Shown piece by piece: positions 44,814-55,400 of a stretch of DNA of 64,000 bases. The translations under genes and the position numbers were made by a program. The stretch covers positions 18,022-82,021 of the IMG/VR virus record IMGVR_UViG_3300020312_000068. One strand, written 5' to 3'. The notes under the pieces are model-generated. The model ran no database searches. It saw only the letters and a list, made by a program, of their open reading frames with translations, and was not told where the DNA came from. The DNA comes from a virus. Each line of letters begins with the position of its first letter. Positions within the stretch are counted from its first letter, which is position 1.

Positions 44814-47800
44814 TTTAGTCGATAAGGAAGTTGCTCTTAATATAGCGGATAAGAAGCTTTTTGTTAACAATAACGGAACAGTAGAGGAAATAGCAAATGC
44901 CGTACCGAACACGGCAAGTGTTACTGCCTCAATGTTTGCTGCGGATATAACTAATGGTCCAAATAATACATACTTTGTTGCTAAATCAGGTTCAGATTCT
45001 TCAAGTTTGTCAGGTGGTGCTGATAGAGGTAAGAGTACAACTACCCCATTTTTAACTGTTGCTAAAGCTTTAACAGTTGCTACAGCAGGTGATATAATTC
45101 ATATTGCTGCTGGTGAGTATACTGAAGCTGCTCCTCTAAACATACCTGATGGCGTAACTATTAAGGGTGCTGGTCTTAGGGCTACCCAATTAAAGCCGAC
45201 TGGTGGTACCAATGATGTGGACTTTATGGTCCTTGCTGGTGACACAACAGTCTCAGATTTAACTGTAAAAGATATAATTTATAATTCTGGTAATGATACT
45301 GGTTACGCATTTGTATGTGCTAACAACTGGGATTCAGATAGAAGTGCTTATATAAACCGAGTTACCGTTCTTAATAAGGGATCAACTACATCAGCATCCG
45401 ACCCTTATGGATTTGATGCTGGAGATGCTGGACGTGGTGCTAAATTAGATGGTGCTATATCCAACTCAAACTCATTAGAGACTGCTGTACTATTCAACGA
45501 AGTAACCTTCTTTGTACCTAATTCTGTTGGTGTATACTTAACTAATGGTATTCGTTGTGAGTGGCAAAACTCCTTTATATACCTTGCTAACGAAGGTATT
45601 AAGGGTGTACAGGGTGCTACAGGTAAGCATGGTACTGGACAGACAAGATTAAAATTATCTGGTACTTCTGGTACGTTTGCTACTAACGAAAAGATTTATC
45701 AGTTAGAGAATCAGTTTAAGTCAGGTACTTATGCTGTAAGTAGTAATGTCGTAACTGTTACACGTACTGCTCATGGTCTTGTCACTAACGATAGAGTTTA
45801 TGCTGACTTCATCACTGGTACTGCTACTGATGGTTATTATCAAGTAACAGGTGCCCCAACTGCTGATACCTTTACCTTTGCTCTTACCACTGGAAACACA
45901 AGTGGTAATGTAACTTATAAGAAAGCAGAAGGTTATGGTAACATTGCTAATAATGATGGAACATATATTTTCCTAACAGGAAAAGGTGAGGGGCAATTTA
46001 CTACTCCACTTGAGGTAGGTAAGACTCTTACACCTAATGCTGACGCTTCTCTTAATACAACTACACCTAAGTTTGGAACTGCTTCACTAGCACTTGATGG
46101 TACTGGTGACTTTGTTAGTATAGAGACTCAGGAAGACTTTGGTTTTGGTACTGCTAACTTCTGTATAGAAGCATGGGTATATCCAACCTCAGTTTCTGGT
46201 GTTAATAGTATTCTTGACTTCCGTACTGGTGCTACTTCAGATGGTGGTCCATATCTATGGCATGATGGTGGTACAGTTAAGTTTGGATCTGCTGCTGCCA
46301 CACATATTACTGGTGGTACAATAAGCGTTGACACATGGGCTCACATTGCTGTTGCTCGATATAACGGTTCTACAAAGTTATTCATTAATGGTACTCAATC
46401 AGGTAGTACATATACAGATAGTAATAATTACGGAAACACAAAAACTCTTAACATAGGTTCTGCTACTGGTACTGGATCTGACTACTTCACAGGTAAATTA
46501 GATGAAGTAAGGGTCAGTCTTGGAACCGCAAGATTTACAGGTAACTTCACTGCTCCTTCAAGTGAGTATGGAACTGACATTTATACATCTTTATTATTAC
46601 ACTTCAATGGAGATTCAGGATCATCCTCATTTACTGATGCTGGATATGTAAAAGATATTCGTTCTGATGGTGGTGATAGTGCTACTGGTATTTCACTTGT
46701 AGACTATGGTGACTTTGGATGTGAGTTCAAAGCATTAGCATCATCTAACATCTATGGTAATAAAGGTGCTGTTGCTGATGGTAATGGTTGTAAGTTAAAT
46801 CTTACTGCCCACAACTTCATGTATATTGGTGCTGGTAAGGACTTGACGAACGATGGTTCGTTAGCACAGCAAGCCAATGAAGCAGTAGAACTTAATGGTG
46901 GTAGAGTATTCTATTCATCTACTGACCAGAGAGGTGACTTCAGAGTTGGTGAAGTATTCTTAGTTGACCAAGAGACAGGTAATGTTAACTTCCAGTCAAC
47001 ATCATCATCACAGCAAGCAACCAGTATTGGTCTATCTGACTCCACTGGTACAACAAACATTTATCCAGCATACATTGAGACTGGTAATATTCGTCTCGCT
47101 GGTAACACAATATCCACTACAAGTGGTGACTTATTAATTGACCCTGCTGGCAACCAAGACACTACCTTCAATGGTGAGGTTGTTTTCGCAGAGAACGCAT
47201 ACTTTGACCAGTATAAGATTGGTAGTTTCAACTCTGACCAGATAGGTTCTATTGATGTCTACCTGGGTCCTGTCCAAAAGAGGGGTGGATTCAATGCTTA
47301 TGGTCTACAATCTGACACTAACTTATTACTATCTTCAGATGGTGTTGCTAGTGTAACAGTACAGAATGCTGGTACAGGATATCAAGGTGGTTCAACTAAC
47401 CTTGACATGGATACCGACCCTGCTGTGGTCGCTACTGCTACTGCTTCTCTTGACACACAAGATGGTGCTGTAAAAGATATTACATTAACGAATCCTGGTA
47501 CTCTTTATACAACTCCTCCAGCAGTAACATTCAGTGCTTCTCAGAATGCTGGTACTGCTCCTGATGCTAGTGCTGTTCTAGAGACATATGGTGTTCTTAA
47601 TAGAATTGATATTGCTGATGGTGGTGCTGGTTTTACTTCTGCTCCAACTTTAACGATTGAAGCACCAGAAGAATTTACATTTGATACAGAAACAGGTATA
47701 TCTGGTAATACGATAACCATTCAAAATCATCCATTTACAAATAATTTAAGAATAGTTTATTATAATAATGGTGGTTCTGAGACTCCTGGTCTTACAGACG

Positions 47801-50800
47801 GTACCACTTATTATGTTATCAATGCTTCTGGAGATACTTTCCAAGTATCTACCTCTCAAGGTGGTGGTGCTGTATCACTAACTGCTTCTGCTAGTGCTGC
47901 TGGAGAGAGTCATAGTTTTAAAGGTGTTAATGCTACTGCTACTTGTACGATCAGTGGTGATGCTGTTAACTCTATTACTATTACAGAGCAAGGTACTCTG
48001 TACAATGGTTCAACAACTCCAACTATTACACAGTCATCTGCTGGCCAGACTACAGATGCATCCTTCACAGTATTCAATGGTAGGTCTATAGGTAGTGTAT
48101 CCGTTAATGGAAGAGGATCTGGATTTACCTCAGCACCTACTGTAACAATTACTACAGATGGTACAGACACCACAGGATCTGGTGGTACTGCTACTTGTAC
48201 TATTGGTTTCCCAATAGGAACAGTTACTCTCACAAACCAAGGATCTGGTTATAACTTCGCACCAACAGTTCAGTTAACAGGTGGTAACGCTGTTAGTGAA
48301 GCTGACCTCACACCAGTCTTTAGTAAGAAGAGTGCTAGATTAACAGAATTAACTATCACCGCCCCAGGTGTTTGTTATGATACTGCTCCAACCATTGCTT
48401 TAGAAGGTGGTGCTGGTCATGACGCTAAGATTACATGTAATATACAATCATTAACTGGTACAATAACCAATGCTGGATCAGGATATACCCCTGGTACCTA
48501 TACTGGAGTATCATTTACTTGGGTAAGCGGTGCTACAGAACCACAGAGTGCTGCTACAGCGGACTTTAGATGTCCAGGTTGGGAAGGTACTATAACCAAT
48601 GCTGGTTCAGGATATACTGATGGTGAGTATACAGGTGTTACTGCCTTTAACGTACCTGCTCAAACATTCGCAGTAACTGTTATTACCAACCCTGGTGCTT
48701 CACCCCCAGATAACGTATTTGTTATAGATGGTAGCACACAGGCTGCTATCAATATGACCGAAGGTAATACTTACCGTTTCGATCAATCAGATGCTTCCAA
48801 CGTTGGTCATACTCTCATCGCAGGTAGAGAAGATGGTGGTACTCTCAGTCAGGATATAGTTACTGTTGTTAATGGTACTGCTGGATCAGCAGGTGCTTGG
48901 ACTGATATTGTTGTACGTCCTGGTACTGCTGGAGAGACCGCAGACTATGTTTGCCAGAACCATGCTAATATGGGTGCTAGTATAACCATTGCTGCTGGTG
49001 CTGCTGGAAACTATGGTGATGGATTAACATTAGATGCTGTTGTAGAAGGTGGTGTATTCACTTCTATTAAGTCCACTTCATCACAGGGTCAGAACTATGC
49101 TGCTAATGACACCTTATCATTTGCTGCTGCAGATGTTGGTGGTGCTGGTTCTGGAGTAATATTCCGATTAGACCAACAAGATTTAACACTATCAGAAGTA
49201 ACAAACATCAGTTTAACTGGTGGTCCTTACGCTGTTAGTGATGTTCTATCTGTAGATCCTGCCAACGCAGGTGGTACAGGTTCTGGATTCCAATACACTG
49301 TAAGTAAAGTAGGTTTCATTAGAGACGTTACTGTAGCGGAACCTGGCTATGGATATAACCCAACACAAAGACTTAAGCCAAGAATTCCTCCCACAACAAC
49401 AGGAGATACATTCTTATTAGATGTTACTACTACAGTAACAAGTGAGACTTTTGAAGTAACTCATGATGGTGCTATTAATAATAGCCACTTCAAGATTGCT
49501 GGTAAGAAAGATCCTGCCCTGTCACAGGGTACATTAACTGTAGGTTCTGGTACTGGTAAATTCCAGGTTATAGGTGAGACTGGTAATAGTACACAGGCTG
49601 GTAATGCTGTTATTGATGGTGATCTAACCGTTAAAGGTAACCTAGCGTTTGGTGATGAGGCAACTGACACCTTAACTATCACAGGTGCTACCACAACAAC
49701 AGGTGACACAACACAGACAGGTAACCTTACATTAACAGGTGACATAACTCAGACAGTTGGTGATGTTGCTCTTACAAATGTAACTGCTCAACTTGCTGAT
49801 GGTACTGCTGCTGCTCCTACTCTCAATCTAGTCAACTCTGCTACTACTGGTTTATTCAGAAGTGATGCTGACACTATTGGTGTTGCCATTGCTGGTGTAG
49901 AGAAAGGTAAGTGGGGTGCTACTCTTGCTATAGGTAATGATTTCCAAGTTGGTGCTACAACAGTTACTGCTAGCCCAGTTCTTTCTGTTGACGTTACTAA
50001 CAGTGTTGTAAAAACAGGTACTGCTGCTGCTGGACTTCAGATTAATAACGATGCTTCTATTGAGGCTATCGGTACAGATGCTGATGTTTCTCTCAGATTC
50101 CAACCAAAAGGAAATGGTGGAATAACCTTTACAGGTGGTCCTGATAGAGACTTCATAACAAATGATGGTACTAATGAAACCTTTAAATTGGAGATGGATA
50201 AGGGTGACCTTTCCACCAAGGGATTCATTCAAGCCAATGAAAGATTAAAGATTACTGATAGTGAGATCTCCAACGTTTCCCAAGGAGTATCCACATCATT
50301 CGGGCAGTTAGTAACATTAGACACTTCAGGAACTGGTACAACATTCACTGATGGTACGTTTACTAACGTTGCTATTACTTCCACAGTAACTGGAAAGGGT
50401 TCTGGTGGTACTGTTGATGTAACAGTTGTAAGTAGTTCTATTACAACAGTAACAGTAAACACTGGTGGTAAAGATTATGTTAAGGGTGATGAGATCACTC
50501 TTGATTCAGGAGTCATTGGTACTGATTCTGTACAAAAGGTTCTTATTAGTGATGTTGCTGGTACTGGACTCAGTTTAAAACCAAGTGTTGCGAGAAACAT
50601 TCTTTGTGATACTACTGGTTCACTGATTGTTCCTGTAGGTGATACAAACTCAAGACCTCCTGCTGATGACACCTACCTTGGTGGTATCAGATACAATACT
50701 TCAACATCACAGTTTGAAGGTTACAACGGTATCGACTACGTATCACTTGGTGGTGTACGTGACGTTGACCAAGATACTTACATATTAACTGAGGTAACTC

Positions 50801-51873
50801 CTGGATCTGACGAAGATACATTTGAGTTTTATAACGCAGGATTTAACTCATTATCTCTAAACAAAGATAAGTGGACAATTAGAACTGCGAAGCTTGTCGA
50901 GATAGAAGGAACATATACTCTTAACGGTACATTAGGTTTAGATACGTTAGATGTTCAACGTAAAGGAACATCAATTACTAAGGTTAGAAGTAGTAAGGAT
51001 TTTGAAGTTACTGGTGGTTTATTCCTTAAACATCAGTTAGTTGCTGGTACTATCGCATCGTTCACTGATGGCACCCTAGGAGCGAACCCAGGCACCTTTA
51101 ACGCCACTGCTGCAGCATATGACCCATCAGCAACATTTACAGCAACAGCTGGTGTTTCTGAGTTTGCTGGAACTGGTGCTACATTTGATATTGTTACCGA
51201 CGCTAATGGTACTATCACATCTATCACTATCAACTCTGGTGGTGTTAACTTTGAGGCAGGTGAAATTGTTACTATTGGTGGTGGTTTACTTGGTGGTGGT
51301 GCTGGTACTGATGTAACCTTCACGGTTGCTACGTTAAGTAATGCTGACGTAGCACATGGTAAGATCAGTTCTTTACAGGGTGAACTTCGCTTCAATATGA
51401 ATAGTGACAAGCAGTTCTTGTCATTAGATTCAACTGGAGCAAAAGCAGCATTCAAGGTAAATAGAAATTATGAAGCAGGTGGAAATACTTCATACTTAAC
51501 TCTATTTGATTCTACAGCATCATTTGTTGAACTTGATTCAGCTAGAGTAGAAGGTGGATCTATACCTTCCTATTCTACTACTGTTACCTTTACGGCATTC
51601 GATAAGACTTTATATAAGGGTTCTAAGACTTTAATTACTCTAGAGAGTAATGATTCTAAGGTTCATATGTTCGAGGTCACTGCTGTATGCTCTGCTTCAG
51701 GTACAGAAGCGTTTGCTACAGTCACTAACTCTATTACATCAGATAATGATCTAATGGATTGTACAGTTAGTGTCAGTTCAAATGACGTTCAGATTACGTT
51801 AGCGAAATCCACTGCTGCTTCTAGTTCCACATCCTTTACTGGAAGGTACACTACCACTAAGGTCAAGGTATAA
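44752..51873 (+). CDS. Giant tail fibre with beta-helix, LamG and cupredoxin domains, 2,373 residues
   Basis: Residues 1-60 resemble other fibre N-termini (SSTTASATPTTSDLVDKEVALN). Residues 71-290 form a pectin-lyase-like beta-helix (TPFLTVAKALTVATAGDIIHIAAGEY). Residues 430-610 are a LamG/concanavalin-like domain (FCIEAWVYPTS...KLFINGTQSG...GKLDEVRVS). Gly-rich GxGY repeats fill 860-1300. Residues 1302-1413 are cupredoxin-like with His1353, Cys1401, His1404 and Met1407 in type-1 copper spacing. A shaft of beta repeats follows, and the C-terminus may be a head domain. Carbohydrate binding is likely for LamG. No late promoter lies directly before it. Confidence 0.8.
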   Translation: MATRIKLKSSTTASATPTTSDLVDKEVALNIADKKLFVNNNGTVEEIANAVPNTASVTASMFAADITNGPNNTYFVAKSGSDSSSLSGGADRGKSTTTPFLTVAKALTVATAGDIIHIAAGEYTEAAPLNIPDGVTIKGAGLRATQLKPTGGTNDVDFMVLAGDTTVSDLTVKDIIYNSGNDTGYAFVCANNWDSDRSAYINRVTVLNKGSTTSASDPYGFDAGDAGRGAKLDGAISNSNSLETAVLFNEVTFFVPNSVGVYLTNGIRCEWQNSFIYLANEGIKGVQGATGKHGTGQTRLKLSGTSGTFATNEKIYQLENQFKSGTYAVSSNVVTVTRTAHGLVTNDRVYADFITGTATDGYYQVTGAPTADTFTFALTTGNTSGNVTYKKAEGYGNIANNDGTYIFLTGKGEGQFTTPLEVGKTLTPNADASLNTTTPKFGTASLALDGTGDFVSIETQEDFGFGTANFCIEAWVYPTSVSGVNSILDFRTGATSDGGPYLWHDGGTVKFGSAAATHITGGTISVDTWAHIAVARYNGSTKLFINGTQSGSTYTDSNNYGNTKTLNIGSATGTGSDYFTGKLDEVRVSLGTARFTGNFTAPSSEYGTDIYTSLLLHFNGDSGSSSFTDAGYVKDIRSDGGDSATGISLVDYGDFGCEFKALASSNIYGNKGAVADGNGCKLNLTAHNFMYIGAGKDLTNDGSLAQQANEAVELNGGRVFYSSTDQRGDFRVGEVFLVDQETGNVNFQSTSSSQQATSIGLSDSTGTTNIYPAYIETGNIRLAGNTISTTSGDLLIDPAGNQDTTFNGEVVFAENAYFDQYKIGSFNSDQIGSIDVYLGPVQKRGGFNAYGLQSDTNLLLSSDGVASVTVQNAGTGYQGGSTNLDMDTDPAVVATATASLDTQDGAVKDITLTNPGTLYTTPPAVTFSASQNAGTAPDASAVLETYGVLNRIDIADGGAGFTSAPTLTIEAPEEFTFDTETGISGNTITIQNHPFTNNLRIVYYNNGGSETPGLTDGTTYYVINASGDTFQVSTSQGGGAVSLTASASAAGESHSFKGVNATATCTISGDAVNSITITEQGTLYNGSTTPTITQSSAGQTTDASFTVFNGRSIGSVSVNGRGSGFTSAPTVTITTDGTDTTGSGGTATCTIGFPIGTVTLTNQGSGYNFAPTVQLTGGNAVSEADLTPVFSKKSARLTELTITAPGVCYDTAPTIALEGGAGHDAKITCNIQSLTGTITNAGSGYTPGTYTGVSFTWVSGATEPQSAATADFRCPGWEGTITNAGSGYTDGEYTGVTAFNVPAQTFAVTVITNPGASPPDNVFVIDGSTQAAINMTEGNTYRFDQSDASNVGHTLIAGREDGGTLSQDIVTVVNGTAGSAGAWTDIVVRPGTAGETADYVCQNHANMGASITIAAGAAGNYGDGLTLDAVVEGGVFTSIKSTSSQGQNYAANDTLSFAAADVGGAGSGVIFRLDQQDLTLSEVTNISLTGGPYAVSDVLSVDPANAGGTGSGFQYTVSKVGFIRDVTVAEPGYGYNPTQRLKPRIPPTTTGDTFLLDVTTTVTSETFEVTHDGAINNSHFKIAGKKDPALSQGTLTVGSGTGKFQVIGETGNSTQAGNAVIDGDLTVKGNLAFGDEATDTLTITGATTTTGDTTQTGNLTLTGDITQTVGDVALTNVTAQLADGTAAAPTLNLVNSATTGLFRSDADTIGVAIAGVEKGKWGATLAIGNDFQVGATTVTASPVLSVDVTNSVVKTGTAAAGLQINNDASIEAIGTDADVSLRFQPKGNGGITFTGGPDRDFITNDGTNETFKLEMDKGDLSTKGFIQANERLKITDSEISNVSQGVSTSFGQLVTLDTSGTGTTFTDGTFTNVAITSTVTGKGSGGTVDVTVVSSSITTVTVNTGGKDYVKGDEITLDSGVIGTDSVQKVLISDVAGTGLSLKPSVARNILCDTTGSLIVPVGDTNSRPPADDTYLGGIRYNTSTSQFEGYNGIDYVSLGGVRDVDQDTYILTEVTPGSDEDTFEFYNAGFNSLSLNKDKWTIRTAKLVEIEGTYTLNGTLGLDTLDVQRKGTSITKVRSSKDFEVTGGLFLKHQLVAGTIASFTDGTLGANPGTFNATAAAYDPSATFTATAGVSEFAGTGATFDIVTDANGTITSITINSGGVNFEAGEIVTIGGGLLGGGAGTDVTFTVATLSNADVAHGKISSLQGELRFNMNSDKQFLSLDSTGAKAAFKVNRNYEAGGNTSYLTLFDSTASFVELDSARVEGGSIPSYSTTVTFTAFDKTLYKGSKTLITLESNDSKVHMFEVTAVCSASGTEAFATVTNSITSDNDLMDCTVSVSSNDVQITLAKSTAASSSTSFTGRYTTTKVKV

Positions 51874-51876
51874 ATA
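51869..51876 (+). promoter_or_regulatory. Late promoter TATAAATA
   Basis: An exact TATAAATA overlapping the fibre stop codon, 20 nt before the ATG at 51897, the same arrangement as at 33800-33807. Confidence 0.8.
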
Positions 51877-51896
51877 ATCTGAGGTAACCGTATAAC

Positions 51897-52436
51897 ATGG
51901 CGACGAAGAATTTCAGTTCAATAGGCGGATTTGCCGTAGGCTCAACTGAGGTGTTAAATACACATTATGAGCTTAAAAATATATCAGCAATTCACATGGT
52001 TGCTGATGATTTTACTGATGCATCAAATGACCTATACATAGCAAAGAGAACCACAACTCCTACTGATAATTTACTTCGTTTAAGTTTTGATGGCAGTACC
52101 AACATTGCTACTAATAGCCCAGCACTAGGACATAATAGTGTTGCCTTTGTGAAGGCAAAGGTATTTGGGCAAGAGACTAGCAACAATATATACTGTCTAG
52201 CTTCGATGTTTGATTGTGTGGTTACAGTAGACACTAATGGTGTTCCTACTCTACAAGGTCAGTATGAGCAGGTCATACATGAGCATCTTCCAGGAATTGA
52301 GTCCTGGTCTATATCACCCGTTGCTTTTCAGATTGGTAGCAACGCATATTTTAGTTTTGATGTTGAGTCAGTTTCGACTACCTCAACCGTGAAGTGGATT
52401 GGTATTATTGATATTACTAAAGTAACAACAGCATAA
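51897..52436 (+). CDS. Virion structural protein, 179 residues
   Basis: Begins MATKNFSSIGGFAVGSTEVL, an all-beta pattern with HLPGIESWSISPVAFQIG near the end. I recognise the general type from cyanophage virion protein clusters but cannot name a family. It lies between two giant fibre genes and has its own late promoter, so it may be an adaptor between fibre segments. Confidence 0.6.
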   Translation: MATKNFSSIGGFAVGSTEVLNTHYELKNISAIHMVADDFTDASNDLYIAKRTTTPTDNLLRLSFDGSTNIATNSPALGHNSVAFVKAKVFGQETSNNIYCLASMFDCVVTVDTNGVPTLQGQYEQVIHEHLPGIESWSISPVAFQIGSNAYFSFDVESVSTTSTVKWIGIIDITKVTTA

Positions 52437-52451
52437 CTGGAGTACAAGTAG

Positions 52452-55400
52452 ATGACGTTTAGGCTGAGTTCATCACAACAAAGAATTGAGGGCACTGGGT
52501 CAGTTCCGCAGGGACCGTGGACAAGTGCCACTTATGGTCGTGCCAACGGTATAGTCACCGTTACGTCGATTGCTCATCGACTTAATACGAACGAAAGGTT
52601 GTATGTCAAACCTGGTTCTGATAATTTGCTGAGAACTTTTGATGAAGGTCAATATACAATAACGGTTGTAGACGAAGATACATTTACTATATCAGGTACT
52701 GGTCAGAACTTCATTGAAGCTGCCACTACTATATCATACAGATCTGTAAGATCTTTAGTCATTAATGCTTCAGATAGAATGGAGCTTAGTGTTGGTTCTG
52801 GTGCCAACGAAGATGACGCTGTATTCATAACGAAGAGTGATACTGGTAATATTCGTGTAGGTATTAATAATACAAATCCTGAGTTTGACTTAGACGTTGA
52901 AGGTCAGATAAGAACCACAAGGTCTATCATCTCAGACACTGCTCAAATTCGTAACCTAGACGTTCAAAACGAATTTGTAACTAAGGGACTAGACCTAAGA
53001 GGTCCCAACTTAATTAACTTTGAAGAAACAGATCCAACAGCAAACGACTTCGGTACGATCTATTATCCTACCGCTGATAACCCACCGAGGCAGACTCAGA
53101 ACAACCGAGTTGCTACAACCAAATTCGTTTATGACGTTGCTACTGCTGACAATGGTGGTCGTGTCTACGTATCCTCTGTCGCTGGTATTGGTGACGATGC
53201 TAACGATGGTAGGTCTGCTGCCAAGCCAGTTCGTACAATTAAGAAAGCTGCTCAGATCGCTTATAGTCTTCAGCAAGACACTCAGACACCTGAGTACGTA
53301 TCTATTATTGTATCTGGTGGTGACTATCTAGAAGATAACCCAATATCTCTACCATATAACTGCTCTCTAATTGGTGATAACTTAAGAAGAGTTATCTTAC
53401 GTCCATTGAATATGGACAGGCACATGATTAAAGCGTCTAATGAGACGTATTGTGCTGGTGTTGTATTCAGGGATCACTTAGACGCTAGTGGACTGCCTGA
53501 CTGGACATGGAAGTATGCTTATGTGTTTGACGATAAGCAACGTCTCATGTATGAGCCAGACCTTGCTCCATTTGAATTCTCTCCAGGTTTAGAAAACAAA
53601 GGTAGAAACATCTTTGCTATTACCTTTGAGAACCACACAGGTGACAATACTACATTACTTGTTGGATACGCTGTAGAAGGTGGATCATCTTCTGCTAGAG
53701 CGATCATTGAACAAGTAACCTTCACGGGTCCACAAGCATCTCCATATTCATCTGGTACTATTATCGTACTGATGGATGATGATGAATCAACCTTCCAGCT
53801 CGCTGAAAGATTATACTATGCTGATGTTTATGCTAACATTGTTAAGACAGGTGCTTCCCCATCTGACTCACTTGACGTTGCTGATAGAGAATCACAAAGA
53901 CCTGAAACTGAGGTTATCAAACACCAGAGGTACCAGTGGGTAATTAACTCTGAGGAAGAGAAGCTTCGCTTCGATGGTAGTAGTGATACTATAGTTGATG
54001 CTACTAATAATGAAATTACTATACCTTTCCACAGATTAGAAACTGGTTGGAAGGTATTCTATACAGTAGAAAACGAAGGTGGAACAGCTCCACAAGGTTT
54101 AGTTAAGAATACTACATATTTCGTTCGTAAGATAGACGATAATAAAATTGCTCTATATGATACTGCTGCCAATGCTTTAAACATCCAGGTAACTACTGGT
54201 GTTAGAGACTTGGGAGATCCTGGTTCAGGTGATGAGCATACTTTGTATCATTCTAGAATATTCACTAGAGATAATACAATTTACTTCCCCAAGCATGGTC
54301 TCTTTACTGGAAATGGTGTTTACTACCGTCCATCTAAAGCAGCAAATATTGGTGGACTTGTAACTAATAGTTTAATCTATGTTTACAAGATAGATGATAA
54401 CTATTTCCAAGTATGTAATACACAGGCAGATGCTACCTCTAAAGATATAGGTGGTAATGATACTCCTGTTGTTTTACCTTTAACTGATACAGGTAAGGGT
54501 TATCAAAGATTTGAGAAAGCAATTAACGTTGTTGACGTTGCTACTGTAACTACTGATCTTGCTACTCAGCAAACATATAATGGTATTAAGTTAACTGTAA
54601 CAGGTGCTTCTAGAACTATTGAAGGTATTCCTTTTGTAGGTCATGACTACGAAGTAGGTCAAGAAGTACAGATTTATGGTTTACCATATACTGCTATTGA
54701 CTTTGGTACAAGTGCTACAACCACTTATACGCAATCTACTGATACTATAACAATTACGATTGCTAACACAGATCCTTCTAAGATGAATGCTCTGTGGCCA
54801 AACCTAACAACTATTGGTGGTGCTGCTGGTAAAGGTGTTGGTATCCATTGTACATTTGATGCTGGTGGACATCAATCTAAGTCTTTCCATATTGCTCAGT
54901 ATGCTAATGGTACACTTGCCCAGACACAAAGTGATTTTGCCACAGTCTTAGGTGGTAGTTCTAACCTAGGTGCTGGTGTTGCTAGATATAATTCATCAAC
55001 AAACGAAGTATACTTTGTAATCAGAGCATCAGATTCTGCTACTAGATCTGGTAACTGTGCTGTCTTAGATAACTTAGGTGACTTTAATGGACGTAAATAT
55101 GTTACTCATCGTATTGAACGTGCTGATGGTTACTCACTAAACTTCTGTACAAGAGGTTCTTGCTCTAAGTTTGCTACAGACTTTGACCCAGCTGGTGACC
55201 AGCAGGTTTGTTCTGCTACAAACTATGCCTTGATGTCATTAAGGAACTCTCCTTACGCATTTGAAAAGGTTGAGTTTGGATCAAGCATCCAGGAAATGGC
55301 GAAGAGCAGAGATGCTGCTGAGACTCTTAATAATAACGTAGACTTCATTGCTATTGAGTCATACGCTCACGTCAAGAAATTATATAACGCTGGTACTTCT

